Below, in pieces: positions 31,516-42,350 of a DNA stretch of 64,000 nucleotides (position 1 is the stretch's first letter; each line of letters opens with the position of its first letter). Source of the DNA: Triplophysa rosa (Eukaryota > Chordata > Actinopteri > Cypriniformes > Nemacheilidae); assembly GCF_024868665.1 (NCBI RefSeq), contig NC_079914.1, positions 2,236,982-2,300,981 of the forward strand, in the 5' to 3' direction. The notes beneath the pieces were generated by a model. The model did not search any database, was not told where the DNA came from, and worked only from the letters and a program-made list of their open reading frames with translations. Both the position numbers and the translations under genes were made by a program.

Positions 31516-33500
31516 GATAGTGTTCTTCTAAGCTCTTACAGGACATTTTTATAAATACAGTCAAAGGCATTGATGGAATACTGGCTAAATTAACAGGCAA
31601 ATTTTAGTATATATATATAATTATTATTTTTTAAATAAAAAGGTTATTAATTTGCAATTTAATGATAATTTATGAGATTTTAAATTGTTAAATGTATGTA
31701 TTAATACCAGCTTCATGTGTATTAATGGGCGTGGCGTTGTGCGCTGAATGTGTGTCACACTGGAGCGGAGAAAAGTTACCATGGCAACTGGGCGGGACCA
31801 GGAACTGACAAGCAGCACGTTTAAGCCAATGACAGCTGGCCTGTATGCATATCTAATGAGCTATCTCATGGCTGGATACGGTCAGGTCGTCGCTTCAGGT
31901 AGGCCTAAATCCTGCAAGTAATAACTTGTTTTAGTTAAAAATATGTCAAATTGATTACTTGAAATGAATATGCTTACATTTTACTTGTGTATTATAAGCC
32001 CTTGCTTGCAGTTTAAGCGATTAGTGAGGACTAGTTGGACATTCCTTTTGTTTTCTGAGGTAACGTATTCAGGAAAAATATGTCAGAATTGGTAAATTAA
32101 ATGATTAAAATGTAAATTAGGGATATTTAGATGTTTAAGTGTTTATATTTATAGGATGTCTAAACAGAAAACGTATCAGTGGTCCTGCGCTTGTCGGAAT
32201 TGCTTTTATTGATATTTTGTCAGGTAAATCTTCAGCTAAAAGTCATTAAATGGGTGTGGATGAGATGATTTTTGTTTTTATACAGTATTACATTAATGTC
32301 CCAGGTAGTTACCTTAGTCAGGCCTACATACAATGAGCCTTGATGACAGACTGATTAGCATTAGCCAATTTAAAACTGCTTTTAAGAGAGTTAAGTTATC
32401 ATATGTATTGCAGCTTCTCTGACAGTCGGTTTTGGACCTGCAAACACAGTTAACTATATTGTCATTCCTTAACATTCAATGTTATGTTTGTAGATTTTCC
32501 ATGCTGATGGCTGTGCAGTAGAAGTGGAGTAGACCTCCTGTCAGAAAACATCTCCAAGGTGCGAGTATGAATCCAATGACAAGTAACGAAAACCTTAAAG
32601 TTATAGCCTTAAACTTTTTAACAGTAGTGTATATTTTTATTTCTTTTTATGTCTATTTTGCTAGCTATTGTTATTTATGTTGATATTTATTTGGCAAAAA
32701 ATACAATATAAGCAGAAATACTGTTAATTAACCACAATATAAAAGAGATGTTTTCTTTTTGAATATATATATAGTAAAGTGTAATTTATTTCTGTGATGC
32801 AAGTATTAATTTTCAACATCATTACTCCAGTCTTCAGTGTCTTGAGCAACAAAATTGTCACTTGGATCATGTGACACTGAACTTTGGCGTAATGATGTTG
32901 AAAATTCAGTTTACAATAAAGTACAGTTTACAATATATTCATATAATGAGAGAAATAAAAAAGTCTGATCCCTTTGAATGGTAGTGTAAATTATAGTTAT
33001 GATTGCTTGTTCCTCCCACTTAAATGATACTATTGCATAGGTAGTTTGTTCCATAGAGACTTTCCAGTTCTTCAAATTATGATGACAAATTTACTAAGGG
33101 ACCTAGAAAAAACTTGATTTCTATTAAACCAGATAATTCCAAAATAAGATAAGTAAAGTCACAAGCTCTGGACTATTGGTAGTATCCAGGATATCAGAGT
33201 CCATTAACGGAGCCAGAGCTTTTTCACATTTAGTCAAGCATTCCCATAACACATCTTGTAACCTTGTTCTTCATAAATGAAATGGTAAAAAGTGAACATG
33301 ATCATTTTTTGCTTAAAATAATATTATGAACAGCAGCAGTGCTAATCTTTTTCCTTTTGCTTTCCTGTTTCAATCTGTCAGGGTTTACACTTTAAGATTA
33401 CGGCAGCTCCAGATTGGATACAGCATCACTTGTAAAGACTTCAGATGATGCCAACACTCCCAAAGACTCAGATGATGGCAACTAGATGGACATACAAAAC
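31516..33500. other. Intergenic sequence, no gene seen
   Basis: AT-rich DNA of about 2 kb without supported coding frames. A short palindrome-like stretch occurs near 32810-32900 (ATTTTCAACATCATTAC and its inverse GTAATGATGTTGAAAAT), perhaps a small foldback element. Confidence 0.4.
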
Positions 33501-33514
33501 TGCCAAATATGTTG

Positions 33515-33681
33515 AAGCTGATAGCCTCGTGGGCACTGCTCCGACACATGGCGTGGTTGTGCTCTGGGCGACCTGAGTTCGATTCCCGGCTCGTGGTACT
33601 TTCCCGACCCCACCCCCTTCTCTCTCCCACTTCGCTTCCTGTCCTCTCTCATACTATACTGTACAAATAAAGGCAAAAAAC
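33515..33681 (+). mobile_element. tRNA-derived SINE
   Basis: The head contains an A-box-like TAGCCTCGTGGG and a B-box-like GAGTTCGATTCCC, followed by a pyrimidine-rich body (CCCACCCCCTTCTCTC) and a short AATAAAGGCAAAAA tail. A direct repeat CTGCCAAATAT precedes (33501) and follows (33682) it, indicating target-primed insertion. It is not a functional tRNA gene. Confidence 0.82.
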
Positions 33682-34178
33682 CTGCCAAATATTGTAATCA
33701 CTGCCTGATTGCACTGCCTATGAAAGTGTAAGTTTGCTGATTGTCAATCCACTTTGTATTGTTATAATAATGGCCGTATATGTAAATGGACATTGTTTAC
33801 CCTTATCTTTTTAGTTACTTACTGAGATATTCCCATTTTCTTGTCCACAAAATAATTGCCGGAGATGCTCTATACCCTTACGCAGGGCTGTAGCTAGTGG
33901 GGTGAAAGGTGGTGACAATTCTAGGGGCCCCACAAAATCCAACAGTTATACTGTAAAGCCACCTGTTTTGTAAATAATTTTAATACATGAATTGCATATA
34001 TGAGATTACGTGCCTGGGACGTGCCAGCTACGTTGCCAGCTTGTAAATCATGAAATTACCAAAAATGACCAATAAATTACGTATCTGGTACATTATGTGT
34101 TAACTGGGTTGACGTCATTTACCCTCGTCTGGGAAACCACGCACACTTCCGGTTAGTATTCCATTTGGGATGATACTA
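33682..34178. other. Intergenic sequence with repeat scraps
   Basis: A fragment near 34008-34115 (GCCTGGGACGTGCCAGCTACG ... TGTGTTAACTGGG) resembles the ACGT-rich transposon ends. Otherwise I see nothing. Confidence 0.35.
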
Positions 34179-35214
34179 TTGGGTGGGCGGATCGATCCTG
34201 AAGTATCGATACAGAGGATATCAAAAAGGATCGATCCTAACATAAAAATATTGATACTAATGTGTTTTTACTACTGATTTTATTTATTAATTAATGTAGC
34301 TAATAATTGTACATAACTTTGGTTTGCTAAGCTTAAATTGCGCTAAAAATCACCTTTTTCGAGGTCGCCTCATCTACTGCGCCTGCACACAGGCTGTCAT
34401 TCCTCCCCATTCATCGTAACGGCAGTGGCGCATGTTGTTAATATTAATATCTTTGAGCAGAGGAGAAAGATGAGCATCGTGTGGAGTTATTTCACTGCCG
34501 CGAATAAAACACTGCGATGTATGGCAGTAGGGCTTTGGTTAAAGTTAAAGTACTTTATTATTTAAGCACTTAATTTACTTTGTTTTTCAAACAATTGTGT
34601 GCACTTTGTTCATAAATTCACGTTCATTCAATTCAAAAAAGTGTAATGAAAGGGAGACATGTTAATTTGCTCTATTAGTGTGTCTAAATATAACACTGAA
34701 CGAAAACGGAAAAGAAGTTTTAAAATCTTTGTTCTTCAGTAATAATTTTGTCCACTTTGATTTTTTTAAAGCTAGAGAAGTATTACTGGTATAGGTAGAA
34801 ATTGTTTTGTTATATATTGTTTTTCTGTCCTGTCAATCTGTTATTATTACTATTTTCCAATAATAATTTGGTGCAAGTTCATGTTTGCAAATTCTATTAC
34901 AGTAATAAATAAATATATTTATTTGGTTTAAAATATGTCTTGTGTTTTAACATGTACATGATTAATTAGCCTACAGGCACATTAAGAGCACAAATCACAA
35001 AATATTTTAGTGGTCATGAAAATGTATTCAGATTTAGCATATTAATGATGCATTCATCTGATAAATCATGACACTTCAGCTACAGGAAAGTAAATGTAAG
35101 TTCAAGTGAATGCTTCTAAAAGTATTGGTATCGGTATCGATATCGGCAATACTGGCCCTGCATTTACTTGGTATCGGATCGATACCAAATTTTACAGTAT
35201 CGCCCACCACTAGT
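34179..35214. mobile_element. Non-autonomous DNA transposon, probably hAT
   Basis: The left end GGGTGGGCGGATCGATCC and the right end GTATCGCCCACCACTA are inverted and followed inward by GTATCGATAC/GGTATCGATATCG words. This is the layout of a common fish hAT family. The 1-kb interior is AT-rich and encodes no transposase. The left terminus is slightly rearranged and no clear target duplication was found. Confidence 0.65.
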
Positions 35215-35521
35215 AGAAAGCGTTTATTGCTGTTATACGCGCCTTTTTTCAATTGGTTCAGTTGGCAGAGAGCCTTTTTCGCGTTGCTTATGCGCGCCGG
35301 GTGCCTCGCGTTTTTGCGAGTCATCCTTTGTCTAGCCTTACATTATATAATCACGCTCTTATTCATGTAGGCTTTTAAACCACTTAAACGCGATTTGAAA
35401 CAGTTGCTTTTACACGTTCAGTGTAGATAGACAGCTTCTAGTTGTGGTACGTGGCAAAACGCAATGGGACAGCTCTTAAAGGGGCCGCATTCTTAAATCT
35501 GCTGCTGTGACTCCTGTAATG
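35215..35521. other. Intergenic sequence
   Basis: Nothing supported. Confidence 0.4.
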
Positions 35522-35780
35522 TTAAAGTCCCCGTGAACCGGAAGTTGCGATCGTTTTTACTTCCGTATTTTGACGCATTTCCGAGTGAAATGGAATTTCA
35601 TGGCTTTCGTATAAAATGTATAAAAACAGCCGTTGCATTTTGAAATGGAACTGGCAGCCGACTGACAGTTGAAGGGGAGGAGTTAACAGATGCTCCGCCC
35701 AAACCATTCTAACGTACGTCATTTAAGATGGAAAGTCATTACAGGAAGGAAGCGCATTTTCAAATTTTAGCTAAAGATTA
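35522..35780 (+). repeat. Dispersed repeat, copy 1
   Basis: TTAAAGTCCCCGTGAACCGG, CAGTTGAAGGGGAGGAGTTAAC and GATGCTCCG are shared in order with 62397-62649. The right boundary is uncertain and may extend to about 35920. The family is unidentified and non-coding. Confidence 0.8.
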
Positions 35781-35996
35781 TGAGGGCACACGAATTTTAA
35801 AAAGAGAATGGCCCACATTGATAAACTATTTACAATAAACACTGCAATATTTCATGAAAAAATAGGCATTGTAATTTTTTTATTTCACTAGGATTTTAAT
35901 GAAAGGACAAAAGAAAAAAGGAATTCAATGTGTTTTGTAGCTTTAATGAGAATTCTTCTATATTTAATTTAGAATCTAGCATTAAAGACTGTAAAG

Positions 35997-36542
35997 TGTC
36001 ACGAATTCGAGGGAAGAACCCAGATGCAGGCAGGCAGTGATGAAGGGGTTAACAGAAATATTTTATTTTTACCATAAACAAACAAAGGAAATACCCACGA
36101 GGGGGTGTCAAAAACAGGAACGAACTAAAACACAAAACTAGAAACCAAACACTTCCCTTGGTGGGGCAAAACAAAAACCAAACAAAACACGACACAACGT
36201 CCAGGGGCAGGAAAAACAAAAAAACAAAAACGGTATAGGGACACGGGACAGGTATACACAGCACATCAAACGTAATACAAGAGCAACCAGACAATGAAAC
36301 AAGAGGGCGTTTTAAAGGAGAGACAGACAGGGATAATTACACAGGGCAGGTGGGAAACATTAGACACGGCAGGGAAGCAATACACGAGACGAGAGGGGCG
36401 GGGCCAATGACAAGACACGAGAAAACACATGAGATATCAGAAGATAAACATCCCATGGTCTTCTCACACAAAACCTAAGGCTTTGCCATGGCTCTGCTAC
36501 AGGACCAAGAAAAACATGACTACATGAAGCAGAGCCATGACA
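35997..36542 (-). mobile_element. Solo LTR (copy B)
   Basis: The 546-bp block TGTCACGAATTCG...CCATGACA has GTAAAG immediately on both sides (35991-35996 and 36543-36548), a clean target duplication. It is homologous to copies A, C and E (GGGGTTAACAG, CACGAGGGGGT, AGAGGGGCGGGGCCAATGAC). The terminal hairpin lies at about 36487-36542. Confidence 0.92.
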
Positions 36543-36548
36543 GTAAAG

Positions 36549-37700
36549 TGTTTGAGAACTTCATTCAATTTCTGTATATTTCCTACCTGTTAGACACGAT
36601 AGCTCTCAGTTATACTGTTGAATGGCTATAATTAATGTAATTAGATCAAATAATTAGAAAAGTAAATATAAGAAATAAATATTGAGTTAAAAAAATATAT
36701 AGATGTTTTTTAATAGCATTGAAAGTTTAGTATGTGAACTTGTGCTTATATGAAATAGAAATAAAAAATAAGCATTAACTATAAAATGTAATTACTAACA
36801 GAAAATTAGATAACATATTTAGAAAATTAAATATAAGAAATAAATATAAAATGAAATTAAAATAGTAGAAAATTAGATAAAATAATTAGATAATTAAATA
36901 TGATAATAATAATAGCAATAAAATGTAATACACTGTAGAAGACACTGTGCCGTGGCAATAAAATGAAGGGGGCCCTTGGGTTTGCTATAGCCCCCTATGT
37001 GTTCTTAATCCGGCCCTGGTCCTGCTTTTACATAAACTCTAACGACTGCCCGAGTTATGTTGGGCGAGACATAAGCGGAACAACATGCAATGTATAGCTA
37101 AATGCATAAAACAGACAGTTCACTCTTGGAATACCGTCATATTTGCATTCTCCGGTGAGCTTAGTATTTCCAACTCACTGCCGCTTGCTTAAAGGAACAG
37201 ACGCTGAGAGAAAAGCACCCGTGCTGGCAAGCGAGATCAACACTCGCGCACAGTAGTAGCGATGGTGGAGGTAAATCTAGATTATCCAACTATCCATGAT
37301 TGCAATAGCGCATTGCATATCCGAACAACTAGTGAGCGTATAGAGCGAAGTAGTTCGTAAACAAGGGCTTAAAACCCATGCTGCTTACATACACCTGGAT
37401 GAGCGGCAACAGTGTGTTGCATATATATCCAAACAACTTTTGAGCTGCACAGAACAGCGATCGTGGATGGCAAGTTTTAGGTTTTCAAACTAAAGAACGT
37501 GTTCATTCCATGTTTTTCAAATTAGTCAGCAGTAATAGTGGACACAAAACACTTTTCTACTGCATTGTAAACAGGGCTCTGTAAATTAATTTTATGGGGG
37601 ATTTATTAACTTTGTGGGGATTTGCAGAAATACTTTGTTTTGTATAAGAAAGATTGTATTTAAAACACAAAATGTAAATTAATATATAGTTTTTAATTTT
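36549..37700. other. AT-rich intergenic sequence
   Basis: Runs of AGATAATTAAATA-type words are present. No gene or complete repeat is seen. Confidence 0.4.
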
Positions 37701-37704
37701 CTGT

Positions 37705-37785
37705 CCTGTCAAGTACCACCGGGGTCTCTTCGAGTACCACTAGTGGTAGGCGTACCACAGTTTGAGAACTACTGCTATAGGTGAT
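37705..37785. repeat. hAT miniature element end fragment
   Basis: GAGTACCACTAGTGGTAGGCGTACC and CAGTTTGAGAACTACTGCT match the end of a widespread vertebrate hAT-type element. The other end was not seen. Confidence 0.5.
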
Positions 37786-39089
37786 ATTTAATGTATCTCA
37801 TCCTACCATTGACTCCTAATGGCTCAAGCATTGTAAATCTATCAGTATCAGTTTTCAGTATTTGTGGATGCTAGAAAACTGTAGACCTCCGGAGCACAAG
37901 ACACAGCATTGATGAGATTTTCCATCATTTATGACACAACGCTTCACCGCTATTAAAGTTTGAATTTGAGTTTTTCCAGCTTCTCATGTTACCATTGTTA
38001 AACAGTAGGGGGCACATTTGTGCATCTTCTGAAAGAGTACAGCATCTACTAATCCAAAAGACTATTGAATAGCCTACTGTATTTTTTGATCATTGTTCTA
38101 GGATGAGGTCTTTGACAAAAACACAAATTTCTCAACTACTTACATTCAAGAGGGAGAAAAAAAAGTACAAACGAAGATGATTTTTTTCAAGCAGAATCTC
38201 AGATTTTTTCTTTTTATAGAAGAAAATACAGTGTTCAGGGGGCCATCAAAGTTTTATGAAAACAATAAAAAATGCTGACATTGACATTTAAAAAAAAAAA
38301 GTTAGCTAGGAAAGAGTTAAAACACGCCTGCATCATCAATGTATCATTCATGCATTATGCACCACGCTGTGATACCACTGCAAAGAAATTCATGAATGAG
38401 CATCTGAATATGATGACATGGCTCTCTTATGCAAACAGTAAAGCATTATTTGTTTCATCTAATCTCATCTATCATCAACAACAGGCGAAATGGTTGCATG
38501 ATCAAGTTGCCAAATGCCATGTCACACCTTTTCCAAAGGCATGCTGCGCAAGTGTGTCGTGCAGTTACCTGAACATCTGTTCATCTGTGGGCACACTGTC
38601 TAACCACAATTACACTTTCCTTTTTTATCACAAATCTGTATGATGTTTTCGTACAAAGAATACAAAAGGAGAAAGGGATCTCCACACGGCTCATTTCTAT
38701 ACAATGGCAGCTCATAAGTAACCACTGTCAAGATAAAATCATTAAGAGAACATTACAGTAGCCCACACAACCTGTGTACTATGTTACAGTACTATTGAAG
38801 CCAAAAGCTTATTGTGAGAGAACAAAATAAAATCGTCTTTTACTTTTTTTATAATGTGTATAATGGCTTAAATTTCTGTAATATAATTTTCCATTATGTA
38901 TAACTTATTTTTTAAACCACCCCATACTGTATGTTGTTTGTGCAGGGAGCTTTTTACAACGTTACGTTTTAAAGTTAAGCACCCTATCATGTAAAAAAAC
39001 ATTATAGTGTTGTGTTCGAAATTATGTTTAATGGTCGCTCCCATTTTAACTGTGGGTTGATTTAAATGTAATGCGTTAACTTTTAACAT
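37786..39089. other. Intergenic sequence with one unexplained frame
   Basis: A 123-codon plus-strand frame at 38272-38643 starts in a poly-A-rich stretch and has no domain I recognise. It could be an untranslated or chance frame. No other features are supported. Confidence 0.35.
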
Positions 39090-39535
39090 GATCCCACAAT
39101 TTTTCCAAGAACCATTTTTGGTTCCCTAAACTAAAGAACTTTTTCTCTAAAGAAGAATTTACTCAAAGGTTTTTATAAGAACCATTTCTTTCTTATTTTT
39201 TATACACTCTTAAAAATAAAGGTACTGAAAAGGTCACAGCGATGCCATAGAAGAACCATTTGTGGTTCCACAAAGAACCATTCAGTCAAAGGATCTTTAA
39301 AGAACCATCTCTTTCTTACTTCTTACTTTTTTATAATCTGAAAAAACTTTTTTCGCCACAAAGAACCTTTTTTGAAACAGAAAGTTTCACTCTTCTTTAT
39401 GGAACCAAAAGGTTCTTCTATGGCATCAAAGAACATTTTGAAGCACCTTTTTTAAGAGTGTAACCTAAAGAACATTTTGCAACTGTAAAGAATATTATAT
39501 GAAACAGAAGGTTTTTATTTAACACAGTGGCTAAA
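39090..39535. mobile_element. Miniature element cluster (AAGAACC family)
   Basis: A complete 260-bp copy with TACACTCTTAAAAA / TTTTTAAGAGTGTA ends occupies 39203-39462. Around it, 39090-39200 and 39463-39535 carry the same AAGAACCATTT and AGAACCTTTT words. This older copy appears to resume at about 42256-42350 beyond the LINE. Confidence 0.7.
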
Positions 39536-39682
39536 TTAACAAAAAATAAATCGTCAGTGACTTCTGATCCTGTATATCAGCATAGCAGTGATAAAATCCA
39601 AGATATTAGAGAAAAAATTATAACAATGCAATCAGAAGTGAAACCCGCTGAACAAAGTAACTAAAGCGCCCTTAAGGAGAAA

Positions 39683-41266
39683 ATGCAATTATTTTATACC
39701 GTAGATCGAGATGAGCTTTCTAAAATTATTAGATCATCTAAATCAACAACATGCATTCTAGACCCTATACCTACAAATCTACTGAAAGAGATGCTCCCAG
39801 AAATTATAGATCCTCTTCTTTGTATTATTAACTCATCTCTGACATTAGGACATGTGCCTAAAGCATATAAAGTGGCTGTTATAAGGACCCTTGTCAAAAA
39901 ACCCCAACTCGACCCTAGAGAACTATGGAACTACAGGCCTATATCGAATCTACCTTTCATATCTAAAGTTCTGGAAAAAGTAGTTTCAACTCAATTATGC
40001 TCCTTCCTCCAAAGGAATGACATCAATGAAGAATTCCAGTCTGGATTTAGAGCATGTCACAGTACAAAGACTGCTTTGATCAGAGTTACAAATGATCTGA
40101 TATTGGCGTCTGACCAAGGTTGTATCTCGTTATTGGTGCTGCTAGACCTTAGTGCTGCATTCGACACCATTGACCACAGCACACTCCTACATAGACTCGA
40201 AAATTACGTCGGCATTAAAGGAATAGCTTTGAAATGGTTTAAATCTTATTTATCCAACCGTTTTCAATTTGTAGCAATAAACAATGAGGTGTCACGCAAA
40301 TCGCAAGTCCAGTACGGTGTACCACAGGGCTCAGTCTTAGGGCCTCTGCTCTTCGCATTATACATGCTACCTCTAGGAGATATAATAAAGCGACACGGAG
40401 TTAGCTTTCACTGTTATGCTGATGATACTCAACTTTATATTTCCTCGAAGCCTCATGAAACACAGCAGTTCCATCGAATAATGGAATGCATAGTCGATAT
40501 AAAAAACTGGATGAGTAACAACTTTTTATTACTGAACTCGGACAAAACGGAAGTGTTACTTATTGGACCGAAAACTGCTATAAGTAACAACCAAGAATAC
40601 TGTTTAACTATTGACGGATGTTCCATAAAACCCTCGTCGTCAGCAAAGAATCTTGGCGTTCTATTCGATAGTAATCTGTCATTTGAGAGCCACGTCGCCA
40701 ACACCTGTAAAATTGCGTTTTTCCATCTTAAGAATATATCTAAACTACGTCATATGCTGTCAATGTCAGATGCAGAGAAGTTAATTCATGCATTCATGAC
40801 ATCAAGACTAGATTACTGTAATGCACTGTTAGGTGGTTGCCCTGCAGGCTTATTACAAAAACTCCAACTGGTCCAAAACGCGGCAGCTCGAGTTCTTACA
40901 CGTACAAAAAAGTATGAACATATTAGCCCGGTTCTGTCAACCTTGCACTGGTTACCTATAAAGCATCGCGTTAACTTTAAAATCTTGCTTATTACCTATA
41001 AAGCCTTACATGGTTTAGCTCCTCAGTACTTGAATGAACTCCTTTTGTATTACAGTCCTTCACGTGCATTACGCTCTCAGGCGTCCTGTCAGTTGGTAAT
41101 ACCTAGAATTTCAAAATCAAGTGCAGGTGGTAGATCCTTTTCCTATCTAGCGCCTAAACTTTGGAATAGTCTTCCCTGCACTGTCCGGGAGGCAGACACA
41201 CTCTGTCAGTTTAAATCTAGACTAAAGACGCATCTTTTTAATCTTGCATACACTACTCTTCCATAA
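39683..41266 (+). CDS. LINE reverse transcriptase (ORF2 C-terminal part)
   Basis: This 527-codon uninterrupted frame encodes the polymerase that copies LINE RNA at the target site. Motifs in order are NYRPISNLPFISKVLEKV (residues 83-100), FQSGFRACHSTKTALI (118-133), LDLSAAFDTIDH with the first catalytic Asp (155), GVPQGSVLGPLLF (212-224) and YADD (245-248). A thumb region and a C-terminal domain ending in FKSRLKTHLF follow, as in fish L2-like LINEs. The chosen Met is simply the first after an in-frame TAA at 39662-39664. The ancestral frame continued upstream into an endonuclease that is missing. The intact RT suggests a fairly young copy, but it cannot move alone. Confidence 0.9.
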   Translation: MQLFYTVDRDELSKIIRSSKSTTCILDPIPTNLLKEMLPEIIDPLLCIINSSLTLGHVPKAYKVAVIRTLVKKPQLDPRELWNYRPISNLPFISKVLEKVVSTQLCSFLQRNDINEEFQSGFRACHSTKTALIRVTNDLILASDQGCISLLVLLDLSAAFDTIDHSTLLHRLENYVGIKGIALKWFKSYLSNRFQFVAINNEVSRKSQVQYGVPQGSVLGPLLFALYMLPLGDIIKRHGVSFHCYADDTQLYISSKPHETQQFHRIMECIVDIKNWMSNNFLLLNSDKTEVLLIGPKTAISNNQEYCLTIDGCSIKPSSSAKNLGVLFDSNLSFESHVANTCKIAFFHLKNISKLRHMLSMSDAEKLIHAFMTSRLDYCNALLGGCPAGLLQKLQLVQNAAARVLTRTKKYEHISPVLSTLHWLPIKHRVNFKILLITYKALHGLAPQYLNELLLYYSPSRALRSQASCQLVIPRISKSSAGGRSFSYLAPKLWNSLPCTVREADTLCQFKSRLKTHLFNLAYTTLP

Positions 41267-41894
41267 TATAAATCTCTGAGGGTTTAGGCTGCATTAGTTA
41301 GATCAACCGGAACCAAAAACACAACTGATGTACTTGTTGCATCAAAGAGTACAGAACAGTACTCTACTCTCAGCCAGTCTTGTCTCATTGTTCCAAGGTT
41401 ACCACAGCGAGCAGGATGCAGTTCATGGCTGACCTGATGGTAGAGCGGAGAATGGGAAGCGGCGACCTGACAAGAGCTGAGATGATAGAGCTGGATAAAG
41501 AAGGAGCGGTCACCTGACACGTCTTCACCACAAAATTTCAAATGCTATTAGATTATTAATGATAATCTTAAACTATAATTTACCTTATTAGTAAGTTTAT
41601 TTATTTTATTTAGCCTTGTTGTGCAAGCTCTCTGGAGCTTGTGCAGAGGCAGCAGCTTTTGCCAGAGGGGAACTGGAATCCCCTGGTTGGGCCTGGGTTC
41701 TCCTGAGTTTTTTTTTCTCGATTAGAGTTTTGGGTTCCTCGCCACCGTTGCATACTGTTTTTGCACTATTTGCCTGGCGGGGGGGCTGCTTTAGAATTTT
41801 AAGTTTTACTTATTAATATTGCATATAGGAATTTATAGTCTGTTATATTTGACCTGTGCTTCTCTCTCCTTTATCTTAAATGTGTGCTCTCACT

Positions 41895-41903
41895 GTGTGT
41901 GTG

Positions 41904-41969
<66 letters not shown>

Positions 41970-42060
41970 ACTTGTCTGTGTACGTACGTGTGTGTGTGTG
42001 TGTTGTGTGTGTGTGTGTGTGCGTGCGCATCCGTGTGTGTGTGTCTATGTCTATGTGTGT
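41895..42060. repeat. GT microsatellite in the LINE 3' UTR
   Basis: A long (GT)n run has scattered interruptions. The frames across it are artefacts. Confidence 0.95.
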
Positions 42061-42255
42061 TAGTACATGTGCATATTGTGTGTGTGGAGTGTTTTGTATG
42101 TGCGTATGTCTGTCTTCTGTGTTTTCAACTTTTTCTTGTTTTTGCAGGTACAACTTTAATTGTTTTGCTTATAGTCAATATGTCTTATGTACAGCTGCTT
42201 TGTAACAATGAAAATTGTAAAAAGCGCTATATAAATAAAGTTGAGTTGAGTTGAG

Positions 42256-42350
42256 AAGGCTTCTTTAGATGGTAATGGTATTTTGAGGAACCATTTAGCC
42301 CAAAAATGGTTATTTTATGGCATCGTGAAGCACCTTTTTTTAGAGTATAC
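42256..42350. repeat. Right part of the miniature element split by the LINE
   Basis: GAAGGCTTCTTTAGATGG ... GGAACCATTTAGCC ... GGCATCGTGAAGCACC ... TTTTTTTAGAGTATAC matches the AAGAACC-family element end. It is the likely continuation of the piece ending at about 39535. Confidence 0.55.

Larger units (their letters stand above)
39536..42255 (+). mobile_element. L2-like LINE, 5'-truncated
   Basis: The element contains the end of ORF2 with the whole reverse transcriptase, a ~990-bp 3' UTR including a GT microsatellite, and a 3' end of AAAAGCGCTATATAAATAAAG followed by TTGAG repeated three times (42241-42255), the short-repeat tail typical of L2/CR1 LINEs. The endonuclease and 5' end are absent. 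The reading frame upstream of 39662 is open from about 39540, apart from one TAA. Confidence 0.85.

Noticed and set aside
38272..38643. 123-codon plus-strand frame as a gene
   Set aside because: It starts within a poly-A run, has no recognisable domain or signal peptide, and has no supporting exon structure.
41819..42254. 128- and 124-codon frames rich in Cys and Val
   Set aside because: They lie over a GT microsatellite in the LINE 3' UTR.
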